A stretch of 64,000 bases of DNA from Xiphias gladius. Lineage: Eukaryota > Chordata > Actinopteri > Istiophoriformes > Xiphiidae. A program made the translations under genes and the position numbers. Below are positions 24,118 through 37,300 of this stretch, piece after piece. Location: positions 26,783,329 through 26,847,328 of the forward strand of contig NC_053418.1 in NCBI RefSeq assembly GCF_016859285.1, given 5' to 3'. Under the pieces are notes generated by a model. It was not told the origin of the DNA. It made no database searches and saw nothing but the letters and a program-made list of their open reading frames with translations. Numbering within the stretch: the stretch's first letter is position 1; every line of letters starts with the position of its first letter.

Positions 24118-25374
24118 GTCGCAGTTTTGGTCATCGTAACAGTCAAAATAACTGTCATGACTACAGCCATAATCGCAGCAAAGGCCAAAGCTGTAGCCAT
24201 CCCATGGCTATCAACATAGATACCGTTTTATCTATGTAGTGAACTGTAGCTATACCATGTTGTTCCTTCATTTCCAAACCTTTACAGCATACATGAGTTG
24301 CATTGCTGAAATCATAACACAAAGTGATGCCTTCTCTTCCCCTAGGAAACATTCATTCCCATTTGTCTACACTAGAACAGGTGTGGACAGCTTTAATAAA
24401 GATGAGCACTGAATCTGACTGTGACCAATGGATATCAAAATATCGCTCGACCTTGAAAACGGGGATTACAGTGCAAGTCTGCCACAGCGGGGGGCAACTG
24501 CACGCAGCATGCCCAGCAATCCTCCGCTGAGGCAGAATTTATGGCCCTGCAGACAGCCCTGTGCTGTGTGTGTCAGTCTCCGCTGTGGATTACAGGATGC
24601 ACAAATGGTGATGCGTGGGTGTCAGGAGAGGTGCTAGACGCTGATGTTTCAGGTTTCAATTTGGATTCTGTAGCTTTCTCATTTCGAGTGAATAATATCT
24701 TCCCAGGGGACATATACAGGAAATACTAAGGGCCCCAAGTTACTGCTGGATCATAAAGGCCTTCATGTTTGCTCTCTTATTCCCACTGTCTCTTTGTGTG
24801 TCTCCAAGGAGCAGTATCATCACCCAAAACATCCTGCATTACTGCACTATTCCTCCCCAGGGTCCTGGCCCATGTCCAGCAGCATCTCATGTCAATACTA
24901 GGCTCCATCCACTAATCGAACTGAGCACCGTTCTTTTATGAGATACAACAATGCCGGCTGAGCGAGCAGGAAGACACAGCAAAACAGCTGGGTCTAACAT
25001 AATTTATTGCTGATCCAGACGCCATCACTAGATGTTTTCTTTGCTGAGGCAAAACATGACAAAATGCAGTGCTCGGAAGCGAAAGCCATAAAATGACTGA
25101 TTAGCTACCTGCGTTTCTCACTATCAAAATGCTGATGGTACCTGGTGTTTGATTACATCAGAACATATACTCTCCAACTCCTATTAATGAATCATTAGGT
25201 AATGATTAGTTCATAAGATCTGTAAATCAGAATAGTGCCCACTTTCTTCTTGAATAGTTCCTGATTAACTCTGAACCAGCCATTGAGCATTAGTTAGTTA
25301 TTACTAACCACTCAATCATTCCTTACTCTTTTTGTGCCCCCCCCACACAAGGAAAGTGACAGATCATACTGAGT

Positions 25375-25640
25375 AGTTAAGATAAGATAAGATAAACTTT
25401 ATTGTCCCCGAGGGGAAATTTGATTCGGGCAATAGTGCCGCACACAGCTGCAATCAACATAAATATAATACGTAGCCGACAAAAGAGTACAGTAGTACAC
25501 CAAAGACACAATAATAATTTACATACTGTAAAATAAAAAAGATGTCACATTCCCTGTGACATAAAACATACGGATAAATACATAAACATTTTTAAAAATC
25601 AGAATTGAAAGGATAAACCCATAATTCATAGAGCTAGATG
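25375..25640. repeat. Retroposon tail-like repeat
   Basis: A (GATAA) run followed by actttattgtccccgagg and ggaaatttg is a motif found at one end of several fish non-LTR elements, as I recall. The following AT-rich sequence shows no open frame. The family and the outer limits are uncertain. Confidence 0.45.
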
Positions 25641-26189
25641 CAACAGTGAGGTGAAGTCAGATAACAATTCCCTCCACAGCAGCACTAGAGCCCGGGTTGC
25701 CAGCTGAGCAGCACCACCGGAAGTAATCCCTCATCCCTCCTGTCATGATTATCTGGCCGAGGCTCAGTCTCTTTGTGCCCCCTAGAGTAAAGTAAAGCGT
25801 CATTATACAGAGCTAAAAAGTGCATTCTGAGTTTTTACTGAGGAATTTACAGTTAGTTCCTTAATAAGAAAGCAGAGACAGTAGGATTTGCTGACAATTA
25901 ATCATCATATTCAGAGCATATAACTTGATATATACATCTAAATGCCATATATACACTGTTAGACAAGATGGTAAACTAAGTTTAAATGATATATTGTTAT
26001 ACATATATTACTTACTTATGATCGGATTAAGAAAAAATCACTGAAGCTTATTTCCCATCAGTGATACCATAAGAGCTGCAGGTCCTTCAGTCGGTCCTCC
26101 CTCCTTGATTTCTCCTGTGGTATTAGCTCACTGTTGACCGGGTAAACACTAATTTAAAGACTGTCCTCCTGTAAAAAAAAAAAAGAAAA

Positions 26190-26560
26190 AAGAAAAAAGA
26201 CTGAGCCCATAGGTCGTCAGTATCTTATTACGAGATGTAGTATACAGAGCGACGATGTCCATGTCAGGAGGAGGTTAGGGTGGATGGATGGGTCAGCAAA
26301 ACGCAGATGACTGTCACTCAGGAGACTGCTGTTCGTTTCCTGTGTGAAACTGAGTCATATCATAGTATTTCCACCATCATTCCACAACCTTAACTGCATG
26401 TGTATTATTATAACTCTGACAATAAAGGTCCTCGAACCTTAAGGAAAAACTTATTTTAACCCAAACCACAATCTTTCCTGATCCTAAACCTAACCAAGTA
26501 GTTTTTGCGCTTAAACCTGATCAAACCGCGACAGTTCCATAAGCTTAAAGACGTACTGTA
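26190..26560. repeat. Dispersed repeat, family A copy 2
   Basis: This segment aligns by eye with 2690-3300: tgtattattataactctgac, aaaggtcctcgaaccttaa, cctaaacctaaccaagtagt and gttccataagcttaa appear in the same order. No protein is encoded. It begins near an A-rich run at about 26172-26200. Confidence 0.6.
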
Positions 26561-29369
26561 CACTTAACCATGTTTTCTGAGCTGGAATCTAAATGATACG
26601 ACTGTACTGTGATGAAACACATCAGTGCTGCTGATGATATTAACATTTCTCACCAAAGTTATAAAAATCAGCATTTCATGGTTTGAAAATGGCTCAACGA
26701 GCCTTCTACTGTTTTTAAACATACTGAACCTTGCAAGGCCAATGCTAACATAGAGTCAACCGTTTGGGACTTATTTACATCATGAAATTTATATTAAAAA
26801 ATGTTAACACCCTCTAATTAGAGGTGGGTGACCCACCTGCCCCAGCACCCTTCCTTCAGTGGGAGTCTGTGAAACTGCGCTCATTTTCAAATATATACAG
26901 ATATATTTGATGCAATGCTTGGGCGTGTGTTTTTGGCGGCTGTAGCAGCACCACCTAATTTGGCTCGGCAGCAGGTCCCTTGACAGCAACACACTGCTAT
27001 GTGCACTTGCAATCGGCATTTTTCAGAGAGTGCCATTCTAACTATACGCTCAGCTCCGAGAGCTCTGGCTTCAGGCATTACTGAGGCTTAGGATACGGTC
27101 GGGACCACCGCGGTACTCCACCAAACTGATGTCTGCTTCAGGGGATTCTGGAGGAGAAAAGGCCTCCACCTTTAAAGAGCCCTCTTGCGGTCACAGAGCA
27201 ACTCTTGCCTCACACAGTCACGCTGTCCAGTGGAAGTAAAACAGTATGCATCATTGTCTAAAATATTAAGCTGAAGGCTACACAAAGATCATAACTCATG
27301 ATATCGATCTATTTTTACTTGACTCTTCTAAATGTGTTGATGCTGCCTATAGTTTGTACTTTTACAGTCAATACACAAAACTACTAGCTCATATGTATTT
27401 TGCATTATGACAGTAGCAAAACTAAAAAAAAGAACAACCTGGAAATGACGTGAGTATTTAAATCCAAATCCAAATCAAACATTAATACTAAGGCAGCAGG
27501 AATCAGCAGTCATATCGACAGGCTAACACTCTGTCACTTTATGATTCTGTTACATAAATGGTGTCAGTTATCTGTTATTATTTCTTCAGCAGTCCTGGAA
27601 CCTAAGCAACCAGAGATGTGATACAGTGCTGGAATAAAGCTTGAAGTGTTTTTGCTGGCCATGGGGAACGGGGACAGTTTTCTTCATTTAGTGGGAGATT
27701 CAGCATCGATAAAATAGAAGAAAATGACCTCTGCTTGTTTTGCCTAAACAACTCAGGAGTGGCCCCATGAACCTTGGGAGGGAAATGGAAAGATTTGATA
27801 TAGTCTGCCTTTTTTCTGCCAAACTCTCCTCTGGTTTGGTAGGATTTTACTGCTGTGCTGAGCACACATGATAAATCTATTAAGAGAATTTTGTTATTGT
27901 TGTTAAGAATGGCTAGTTCATTGTTTTCGTTCAGTTTTGTTTAGTTTTTCTGTTTCTCTGAGAGTCCCAACTTATTTTTAGACTATTATTTTGCAGTAAG
28001 CTGCTTTGTAAATATAAATACACATTGCGAAAGCAGTTTGTAACTTACACTTACACGTACTTTGTTTATTAAATTTGTTTTTAAGGCATCAGAATATGTA
28101 CAGAATACGACTGAGGAGTAAATATTGAGATGTGAATATTAACATATATGTGGTCTGAGTATGATGATTGGAATATTTTATGAGAATCCTGTTAACTGGT
28201 AACATCAGAAGTTTAACACTGATAATAGAGTGGAAACACTGGAGTACAAACACACATTCATAAAAATGCAAGAATACGCATAAAATGAGATTTATGTGCA
28301 TTAATCTGTAGCTCCAGTGCATGCTGGGAGGGTTCCCAACAAACCTACAATCACATGGTCAGCACTCAGCTTATCATATGACTGCTAATCATTGTTTCTA
28401 CTCTTTGCTCATTTTGCTTTTATTTCAAAATAAGAGAGCGCTGTTATTTGAGATAATCCAGCATTAAAAAAATTAGTCCTCAACCTGTGCTGAAAGAGCC
28501 AAATTAGTTGGATGAGAATTAGCAGGATTATTGTAGTTTGAAAACTGCATGTTTGAAAAACAGTGCCAGTACACGCAAACACAGATGCACACACACAAAC
28601 TGATGTGTTATTCAATTTTTTTTTAATTTTTATAAGACCATGATCTTATAAACTGTCATCAATTTTGTCTCTTAAACATCTGGTTGCCCTTTTTTTTCTC
28701 TTTCCAACATTGTGAGGGACGATACTGTGCTATTGACCCAAATTTTGACTTTCAAAATCAAATTGCAAATATCAATGTGATGCTGAAGTTGCCATATTGA
28801 TAAAAATGAAAATGCGAGAAAGTGCAATGGAAACAGGCTTAGTGAATAAATCATGACGCACACAAAGCATGCGATCTAAACGTCCACTGAAGAGAGCGGA
28901 AATAGTGACAATGAAACTGTTATTGTTCCTTATATTAATACACGACACAAATATAAAGGTCGTACTTCCAAGTTTGATTGGTGCGCTTCTAATTCTTCTG
29001 CAGTGGTTGTAATGGCACCGACCTGGAGAATTAGTCCCATCAGATTTTGGTCTCGATGAGCCAACTCCTAATATTCACATAGCAGCAGTGGATGGCAAAG
29101 TGCTTAAATTCTCATTTTCTTTTTGGTGAAAATATGCGCTACGGTTGGATGGAATACTTACGCAGCTTATGAATGGATTTTGGTCCTGCAGCCCATTCCA
29201 GAAGATAAGAGGTCAAATGTCTCTCTAATGAATATAGGAACTCGCTACAAATACAAGCAGAGTGTCCTGCAGGAGTAGGATTTTCCACAACCTGGCGACC
29301 CAAAAGGTTATTCTTATTAAAGGCTTTAAACAGATCTATAAAGCAATAGTAAGTGATTTACTAACCATT

Positions 29370-29445
29370 AATAAAGCCATTAATGGCTTATAAACCATTT
29401 ATAATTGATGCCTTATCAGAAAGTGGTACCCATTTACCAGACAGC
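29370..29445. repeat. MITE-like end fragment
   Basis: The sequence ccattaatggcttataaacc, then gccttatcagaaagtggtac, is near-palindromic at taaagccattaatggctta. It resembles the end of a short non-autonomous DNA element seen in fish. Only one end is visible. Confidence 0.35.
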
Positions 29446-30571
29446 TGGAGTTATTGGTAAGTTTGCAGATTCAGATGAATGACAAAACATATACCAATAA
29501 TTAAAATACATTATATTAAAATACAACTATATTATAATTTGAATATATTTTGATGCTTAAACAAACAAAAGATCTGAATATTACTTCGACCAATGTAGTT
29601 GCCATTTAACATCAATCTCATGATACCCCACCATACAAAAAATAAATATTTCATACACATATTCATCACAGAAAACAAAACAACGTAATAATCCTCCAAA
29701 AATACCCATTGATATAGGTAAACTATAAGAATCACACATGAATCCCAGGTCTGATGCTACATGTACCAGTTGTGTTAAGTAATATCATGGCATTAGGAAA
29801 TGCATTTATCATTGTTTTTGATAATGTACCACAGATGTAGAGTTTCCTTCTCAAACACGTGAAGCTGTGAAGATGCCGATGATGCTGCAGTATGAAGTTG
29901 TCTGCTCAAGCGGACCAGAGAGGTCGCACTCCTCAGCGTCAACACGTGACAGATGTTCCGCTCATAGCAGGACAAGCACACCTGATGAATGACATTTAAA
30001 TCTCGAGGAGATGTCCTGATTGCATAATAATCTGTGACTCCTCTCTTTTTCATAATGGTTATAATCCATAATATGAGTATAATATGCAGTTTACTCCAGA
30101 GGCTTCACATGCCTGATAGCCATTATCAGTGCAAACAGCACAGCCAGTGAGCAGACAATCCTCCAGGGTCACACAGTGCTTGGTCACAGACACACTGTCT
30201 CCATGCTTATCCATCATATGGAGTTTGTAACACTATCTGGCATCTGGACATGGCACGCCTTAATTTCTGGGTTATTTTACTACTTGCACACCTCACCCTC
30301 CTTCATATTTTAGAAAGATTGGAGAGTTTGATGGCCAAAAATTCTCTTCAATTAACTGTTAAGATTATTTCACTACCAGTCCTAAAAAAGCACCCAAAGT
30401 GTTCATGTAGAAAATACACCCTACGAGGAAATCATGCTGGGCATGATATTAGATTTCTCCACATTTAATCAACTATTTAACTCTATCGAGCATTCATGTT
30501 CACAGGCCCTTTAACAACATAATCAGTTGACAATGTTGACAATGAAAAGCAAACGACTATGCAATGTGAAA

Positions 30572-30826
30572 ATATAGTGGAGTAGTATAGTACAGTATGG
30601 TACAGTATTGTTTAGTATAGTATAGTATAGTATAGTATAGTATAGTAAAGAGTATAGTAAAGTATTTGTATAGTATAGTATAGTGTAGTATAGCATAGTA
30701 AAGTATAGTACAGTATAGTTTAGTAAAGTACAGTGTAGTATATTTTATATTATAGTATAGTTTACTGTAGCATAGTATAGTATAGTATAGTATAGTAATA
30801 TAGTATACTAGTGTAGTAAGTGTAAG
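30572..30826. repeat. Pentanucleotide (GTATA)n-type satellite
   Basis: About 250 bases of imperfect TATAG/TAAAG/TACAG five-base units. The apparent minus-strand 92-residue open frame made of Y, T, I and L is a by-product of the repeat, not a gene. Confidence 0.9.
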
Positions 30827-31164
30827 TAAAGCCACTGTAATGAGTGCTTCTGTAAAAAATCATTTTTGCTGTATAATGTTACCCAATGTGAGTGATTTTG
30901 TACAGGCAGGTCTATTATAGCTATATAATAGGAACTGGGAGGAAGGGAAGCGACAATTAAGCTGTGATTGTTCCAATCAAAAAAATCTGGGAAAGACGCT
31001 ACCAGATAATCATAGGCCTATAGCTCCGACATCGAACATACTGTATGCAAGACCACAGAAAACAAGACTAGGTCCAAACCTAGTATATGGCTGGACCCTG
31101 TATGGTCAATGTGCAAAATTGAGAATGTAGTTTAAAACTGTTGTGGTACTGCTGTGAACAACTA

Positions 31165-31900
31165 CTTTCAATGGAAAGTAGCTAGTCTTCTCAAAAAATT
31201 GCTAAATATCGCTAGATGATGTAATACACTACTTAGCATATTCATGACGTCATTGTGTCGTATTTGCATTCTGCCTAGTGTGAGGTGGTTTCAGCCCTTT
31301 GTCTGTTTGCTTCTCTCCTTTTCTCTGGGCTCACATATACAGTAATTTAATACAGCTGAATTCCCAATAAAGCTGTTCTCATTTACATGTTTTTCTGTTT
31401 CTGTTGTCAGACAACGGAACAAGTATGAAATAGTGACCGAAACACAGCCCATTAAGATCACATGTTAACCAGCAGTCACTTCAGAGTTAATTCCAAGCTG
31501 CTGCTATGCGCTACTTAAATCCTGATTTTATAACTGCGACGTCTTTTGACAAAAATCACCATATACATAAAGACAACAGCTGTGCTGTGATTTCAGCTTT
31601 ATTTACTTGTAAAATGATCACTAAAGAGATAGTTAGAAGCTGATTCACGTCTGGCAGCTGCCGTCAACTGAATGAGACGCATATAGAGATGTGCCGGCAG
31701 AGGGAAAACCAGATCTCACGCTCGCTGGGAAATACTGTCAACACTCTTCTACAGAAAGTAGCTCGGGTTTGTCCAAAAATTCACTAGATTTGTCATAGGT
31801 GCTTTTGTGAAGAAAACTCATTAAAGGGGTTTGAAAAGTCAGTAAATCTATCGACAAAGGCACTTAAGTTGGCAACACTGCCTGTAAACACCCCGACAAT
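31165..31900. repeat. Dispersed repeat with gctaaa...ggcaacactg words
   Basis: Two separated parts (about 31170-31230, and 31735-31890 ending ttggcaacactgcctg) look like the ends of one common fish element: gctaaatatcgctagatga at one side, and cagtaaatctatcgacaaag followed by ttggcaacactg at the other. The middle is not recognised. No protein is encoded. Confidence 0.4.
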
Positions 31901-32364
31901 GCTACAGAAACTGTTTTTGCCAATTGCCCATTCATTTTGAAAGATCAACAGCTCATCAGGAAACTTAAACACTCGGCAGGCCGACCAATCATGTAACTTC
32001 ATCAGTCAGAAAGTCAACCACAGACATTCACGTTTACAGGGCTGGCCCCACAGTTGCGGTCCACCCAACCATGACTTATCCACTTTGCGTCAGAGTGGAT
32101 TTAGATGAGGGCACAGTACTTCTGGAATCGCATCTTAGCAAAGCCCAAGCGAATAAAGAGCGTGTTGTGGCAGTTTTCTTTTAAGTAGAAAAGGCATAAG
32201 ACATGGAAGGAAGGTCTTCTGATAAAACTAGATAAAATATGGTTAGTGGTAGCAAAGGATTTCTTATTTGGTAGCTCTATTTGAGCTTGTGTTGGGAATT
32301 CATTTTCGTAATGTAATTGTAATTATTCAAATGTCATTTTCAATTATGATAAATTATATATATA

Positions 32365-34142
32365 TGAACAAGTGGGTCCAGATGTTGGCGAGTCTCTTTT
32401 TGCAGATGATAGGGCAATCTGGTAAATAGGTAGGAGCTTAGAGTTTTTTGTGAAGCAAGTCTAGGAAGCTGAAATTTGGTCTCAGATTGGGGGATTTAAA
32501 TTATAAGTAGAAAAATATCTTTTTTACTAGGAAGAAAATCATAGAAGATGTTTGTTTGAAACTGTATGATCAAGAAAAATGAAAAATGAAAACCTTTAAA
32601 TTCTTATTGTTTGATGAGTTGGTCGTACAGAAAACTCATATTGTCAAAATAGATGATAAATGTGAAAAAGTCTTGAATATTATGAAACGCTTGACAGGCA
32701 CTGCATGTGAAGCTGAGAAATGTACTTTAACAAATATTTATATTGCCTTAATTAGGTCAGTTCTAGACTACGGTTTTATTGCCTTTGGATCAGCAGCATG
32801 TACATCTTGAAAATGCTAGCCAGAAGTTAGGCTCAAACATTACGGTTATGTTGTGGGGCAGTCAAGTCAACGCCACTGTCAACAATTCAGGCAGAAGTTG
32901 GGGAAATGCCCCTTCATCTAAGAAGGAAACAACTGATGGCCAATTACTGGGCAAATCTGCAGGGACAAAATGATTTACAACCTATGAAATAGGCCATAAA
33001 TATATTTTGGGAAAGGAATTAAATTTTAAAAAATCAATGTTTCCGTGTGGTTATTTCAGATATCGTTACATAATTAAGTATCAATAATTAAAACATAAGT
33101 CAAACTGTTTTAATGTCAGCTTTTCAAACATGGTTGCTTCCTCAATAGGCTTTGCTTTATTTGATAAAGTACATTCGAGCAGAAACAATATGCAGGCTTA
33201 CATGTATCACTATACTACATGATAGGTATTGACATTGTATACATATATTTACTGACGGCTCTAAAAGCCCTGACAATGGTAAAACTAGTTTATGTTCCAG
33301 AGTTGAAGTTTGAAGTTGAGAAGAGAACTACTGACCATATAGCAGTATGTTCAGTAGCAATAATGGCTATTTCACAGCTCTACAGTGGATAGAAGAACTC
33401 AAACCCATGCCAGTTCTAGTATGCTCAGACTCTAGTGAAGCCCTGGTGAGTCTCAATAATATCTCCTCAAGTTTTTTGCAGGATATTCTTTATGAAGTAT
33501 TGTAATCCTCATATAGAATTATCAGGTTAGGAATGGATGGATAGTTTTTATGGGTACCAGCTCATTCAGGGGTTATGGGATGAAGATCTTAAAGCAAGGC
33601 ATTTATATCAGATCCAGCAGGAAGTAGGAACGGGACATTCACTGGGGAAAAACAGGAGAAAAGAAACTCTGATTAGTAGGATTAGACTGGAACACACTAA
33701 ACTGGGAGGAAGAGATAATGGGATGAGTGGAGTTTATAGAATTCAAATGAAAGTTGGAGAAATTGAATGTATGAAAAGAAACAGAAGAAAAAGAGGCAAT
33801 AATATCCAGATTCAGATTTGCTCATACGGGACTCAAAAACATGCTACTCAAAATTGGAAAAGATAACACAGGACAGTGTGACTTTGTGGAGAATAAGAGA
33901 CCATAGAACATGTTATACTTTGCTATCAAAAAATTTGAATATGAAAGGAAAGATCTAATTTACATATTCAGAGAAATAAAAGTGAACTTTTATTTATGTG
34001 ATATGCTGCAGAAAGGTTCATGAGAAGAATGCTTTTTTTATTCTCTTAGAAAAACTAAGAGAAAAACAAATCTTTGTTTGATCGTTTTATTTATGTATAG
34101 TAACAACAACAACAACAATAATAACAATAATAATAATAATGG
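32365..34142 (+). mobile_element. Decayed I/Nimb-type LINE (RT C-terminus and RNase H)
   Basis: Broken frames read in order as a non-LTR retrotransposon. First comes the RT catalytic box ESLFADD at about 32390-32410. Next is the region after it, with VLNIMKRLTGTACEAEK and IALIRSVLDYGFIAFGSAA at 32670-32805. Then VGEMPLHLRRKQLMANYW appears at about 32890-32950. An RNase H start follows (TDGSKSPDNGK at about 33250-33285), and a late RNase H block near 33550-33600 (VPAHSGVMG in shifted frames). RT plus a downstream RNase H and a (TAA/CAA)n tail at 34103-34142 fit the I clade. Several frameshifts and stops make it inactive, and the 5' half is missing. It lies in the same orientation as the lectin gene. 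Confidence 0.8.
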
Positions 34143-34290
34143 TTTAGAATTACGATCTCGATCCACACTCCATACCAGTCTGTGGCGGTAATGCAGCATT
34201 TCGTTTTTTGCCAACCGCCATAAAACATCAAGAAGAAGAAAAAAAAAAGAGGCGAAGAAGAAGAAGAAGAAGTAGCAGCAGCAGTAGTAG
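34143..34290. repeat. Repeat tail with (AAG)n abutting the lectin gene
   Basis: The sequence tctgtggcggtaatgcagc, then gccaaccgccataaaacatc, then an AAGAAG run is a motif I recognise from the ends of many fish retroposed sequences. It finishes about 15-30 bases before the lectin gene ATG at 34304, so it probably supplies part of the 5' UTR. Confidence 0.6.
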
Positions 34291-34303
34291 TGGGAGTGTA
34301 AAG

Positions 34304-37300
34304 ATGGTTACCTCTGTATCCAAGTCAAGTCCGGATCGAATGAGAGGCTTTTGGTATTTATATCCAATGTTTCATTTTAAAAACATCCGTGACTTAACAT
34401 GTTTGTTTTTTGCCGTTTGTATTTTGATGAGCCAGTCGTTGGCAAACGACCAGGACTTTATGGAGGAGTTTTTGAAGCGGGAATATTCTCTGGCAAAGCC
34501 ATACCGCGGTAGGTTACGTTAACTGTCAACTAAAGGTTACTTTAACGTTAGCTAACAAGTGTAACTGAGCTAAACTAGGTTAACATCAACCAAAAATAGC
34601 AATTCATCCAATCGTTTATAAGTATTTCGCTCAATTTAGCCCAATTCTCGGATAACTGGTGTTGTTCTAACATTAGCTGCTGAGGATAATATTTAACTAA
34701 GAGAAACGTTGTGCCTCTCTGGCACTTGTAGTTTCACATCTTAGTTAATGTCACAATACAGGAAAATGATAGTAAATGATGACAGAGAATAACAGTTAGC
34801 CAGTATGGTTAATAAAGTCTGTCTTACAATAACGTAACTTGAACTGGCGAAGTCAACTGTCTCCTCTCAGCGAGGACAAAGTTGGCTCCGACAAGTGCAA
34901 CTCTCATAGGTAGCCCCGTTCGGGACTTTCTCATCCACTGACGACCCCGGAAGCCCCCGTAGGAGAGAGCCGGGTAGCGGTTGTGCGCTGCTCTTTAACG
35001 GAGGTGGAGTGGTTAACCAGACGTACAATTGCAAAACCAACCGGTTAGCCCTCATTTTTTAAAGTCTATTCTCTTGTAAAAGTAAAAAAAAATATTTGAA
35101 AAAACTTCCAGTGAAGCATAAATCCTACCTTTTGTGTGGGTTGTCCGAGTCTTGTTTTCGTGCTCGGCTCCTTCTTCGCCCCGTTCTGGGGCACCAAGCG
35201 GCCGTTGACTCAGGACTGCCCCCTGAGGCTGGAGGCCCGCTGCTATGTGACTGTTGAGAACCGCTGTTGTAGGGGCTGTTTTTTACCCCAACGGCCACAA
35301 GAGGCAACAATGAGCATATTACACACTTGAAAACAAAATGTCGACAAATGACATAAAGGCAAGAATTATGCTTTACAAAGAGTGTTTTCAAACAGTTTTT
35401 TTGGTTTAGCAGCGGAAAAGACATTTAGGATGAGAACTAACTGGGTAGTTTTGCAAATGTGGGTCGGATTAACCCCCCAGCTCCGTTAAAGAGCAGCTCA
35501 GAGCCGCTTCCCGTCGATGTTCTCGGGGAGCGAGACTGTCTAGAACGGGGCTAGAGGCATATTACGTGACATGCATAAGTTCACGTTAAATTAAAAGGGT
35601 TATACTTTTGTTGGGTTTGTGCTCCCCACACTTCATGTTCCACCAGCCTGAAGTAATTGCAGTAAAATTGCAACCGCCGTCATCCTTTACCACCATCCAG
35701 TTGTTAAAGGCAGTTAAGCACAAATATTCTTATGTTTATGTGACGGATCACTCGTGGGCTATACCAAATGAACCATAATAACCCAGTGTTTAAACAATCC
35801 GCCGTTGGAGTTTGGTGGATGCCTATTTTACCGGTAAGTAAAATAAAATAAAATTCAGAGATTTTTGAGGGGAGTTTGGACAACAAGCAGCCTGTTTTGC
35901 AGGTTTGGGCTTCTCCAGTTCTTCACAATGGGACCTGATGGGCACTGCCGTGGTTACACCTGACCATGTGAGGCTGACCCCAGACCTGCAGAGCAGACAG
36001 GGAGCAGTGTGGAGTCGAATTGTAAGTCTATTGCAACAAACTGCAAAACCTACACATACGCTCTGCCTTGTTTGTTGACACCTTAACCCCTCACAGTTAT
36101 TCTGAAATTGACAGAAAAGTACACATTAACAGGACCACGTAGCATGACTTTGATTTGGTAATTGCTCATTATGTGGGCATTTTATGAATATAAAACAGAC
36201 CTTGACAGAGTATGTTTACTGACACAAAGATTAGACTGATTAAGTCTGTTTCAAAAGGATCGTATGTTACTCAATTCTGCTGAAAAAATGCATACCGAAC
36301 AAAGCACAGCGCCAGAATAACCTGTTTGTCTTCATTTCTGTTGCTTTCTAGCCTTTGTTATTGCGGGATTGGGAGCTCAAGGTGCACTTTAAAATCCATG
36401 GCCTGGGAAAGAAGAATTTGAACGGGGATGGACTGGCCATCTGGTTAACCAGAGATCGCATGCAGAATGGTAGGAAGAGACTCTACAGGTGTCTTATACA
36501 CTGGAAACAAACTAGATGCTACAAATGATTTAATGTAATGTGAAAAAACAGGATAGACCCCAGTATTCCAGGACCATATTTAACAAAGCCAAGAATTAAG
36601 AGTTGATTCATCTCAGTGCTCAACAAAGATGTTAAGGTTTACAGTTTTAAAGGAATAATCCAACATTTTGGGAAATGCACCTGTTTGTCATCTTACTTTG
36701 CTGTCTCAAAGTCAGTCAGAAGATGTGACTAATACATCCGTTTCATACCTTTACATCATGCACAAACGCTAACTGCTTCTAAAGCAACAATATTTCAGTT
36801 TTCTATATCTACACATTGCAAATACACAAGATACAATGTCTAAATAAGACAGCCTGAAGGAGGTGGTGAGCTCAGTATAACCTGCATAGGTCAGTGATTT
36901 TAATCCCATTTGGAGTGCATATGTCTTTAATTTTAAACCCCCCACCTCAGTTAAATTACAGCCTCAATTACCAACTGTTTTGAACAAACTCACTGCTTGT
37001 CTTGTAATTTAAGTCCAGTCCAGAGTTACACTTTGTATTTTGTATTTGTTATTTTCTCTGAGCTTTTATACACAGAGCTGCGTTTACATTTATTGAGTTT
37101 CATCAGCTCAGTTCAGCGAAGAAGCAGAAATAGAAAAAGACTTTGCTAACCCTGATAGATCACTGATTGCTGACATATTTAAAGGGTTGTTTTTTTTTTT
37201 GTTTGTTTTTTTTGTCCAAACCACAGTCAAAAGCTCAAAAATACTCAGTTTACTTTCATAGAAGACTAAGAAAACTTTCAAATTCTCAATTTGAAAAGCT

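Larger units (their letters stand above)
10525..32364. other. Gene-free 22-kb upstream region of the T-box gene
   Basis: No exon of a recognisable protein was found on either strand. The longest open frame, at 12973-13527 minus, resembles no family I know and lacks splice context. The region holds several dispersed repeats and a hAT-like element, listed separately. Between them lie long stretches of unique DNA, notably 10530-13500, 14000-16100, 16420-23400, 24120-25370 and 26600-30550. Their content is unknown. Large deserts next to developmental T-box genes often carry enhancers, but that is an inference here. Confidence 0.6.

Noticed and set aside
27602..27865. 87-codon minus-strand frame
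   Set aside because: No domain, no splice sites and no neighbouring coding exons. Possibly a piece of an old transposon, but this could not be supported.
30557..30835. 92-residue frame rich in Tyr, Thr, Leu and Ile
   Set aside because: It lies entirely on a pentanucleotide satellite, and the periodic protein is a by-product.
34208..34303. Longer N-terminus for the lectin (Lys/Arg/Ser-rich, from 34208)
   Set aside because: There is no in-frame ATG in that part. It is translation of the AAG/AGC repeat. A signal peptide follows ATG 34304 normally.
35136..35330. GC-rich frame in lectin intron 1
   Set aside because: It lies in the core of the foldback element and is not joined to any exon.
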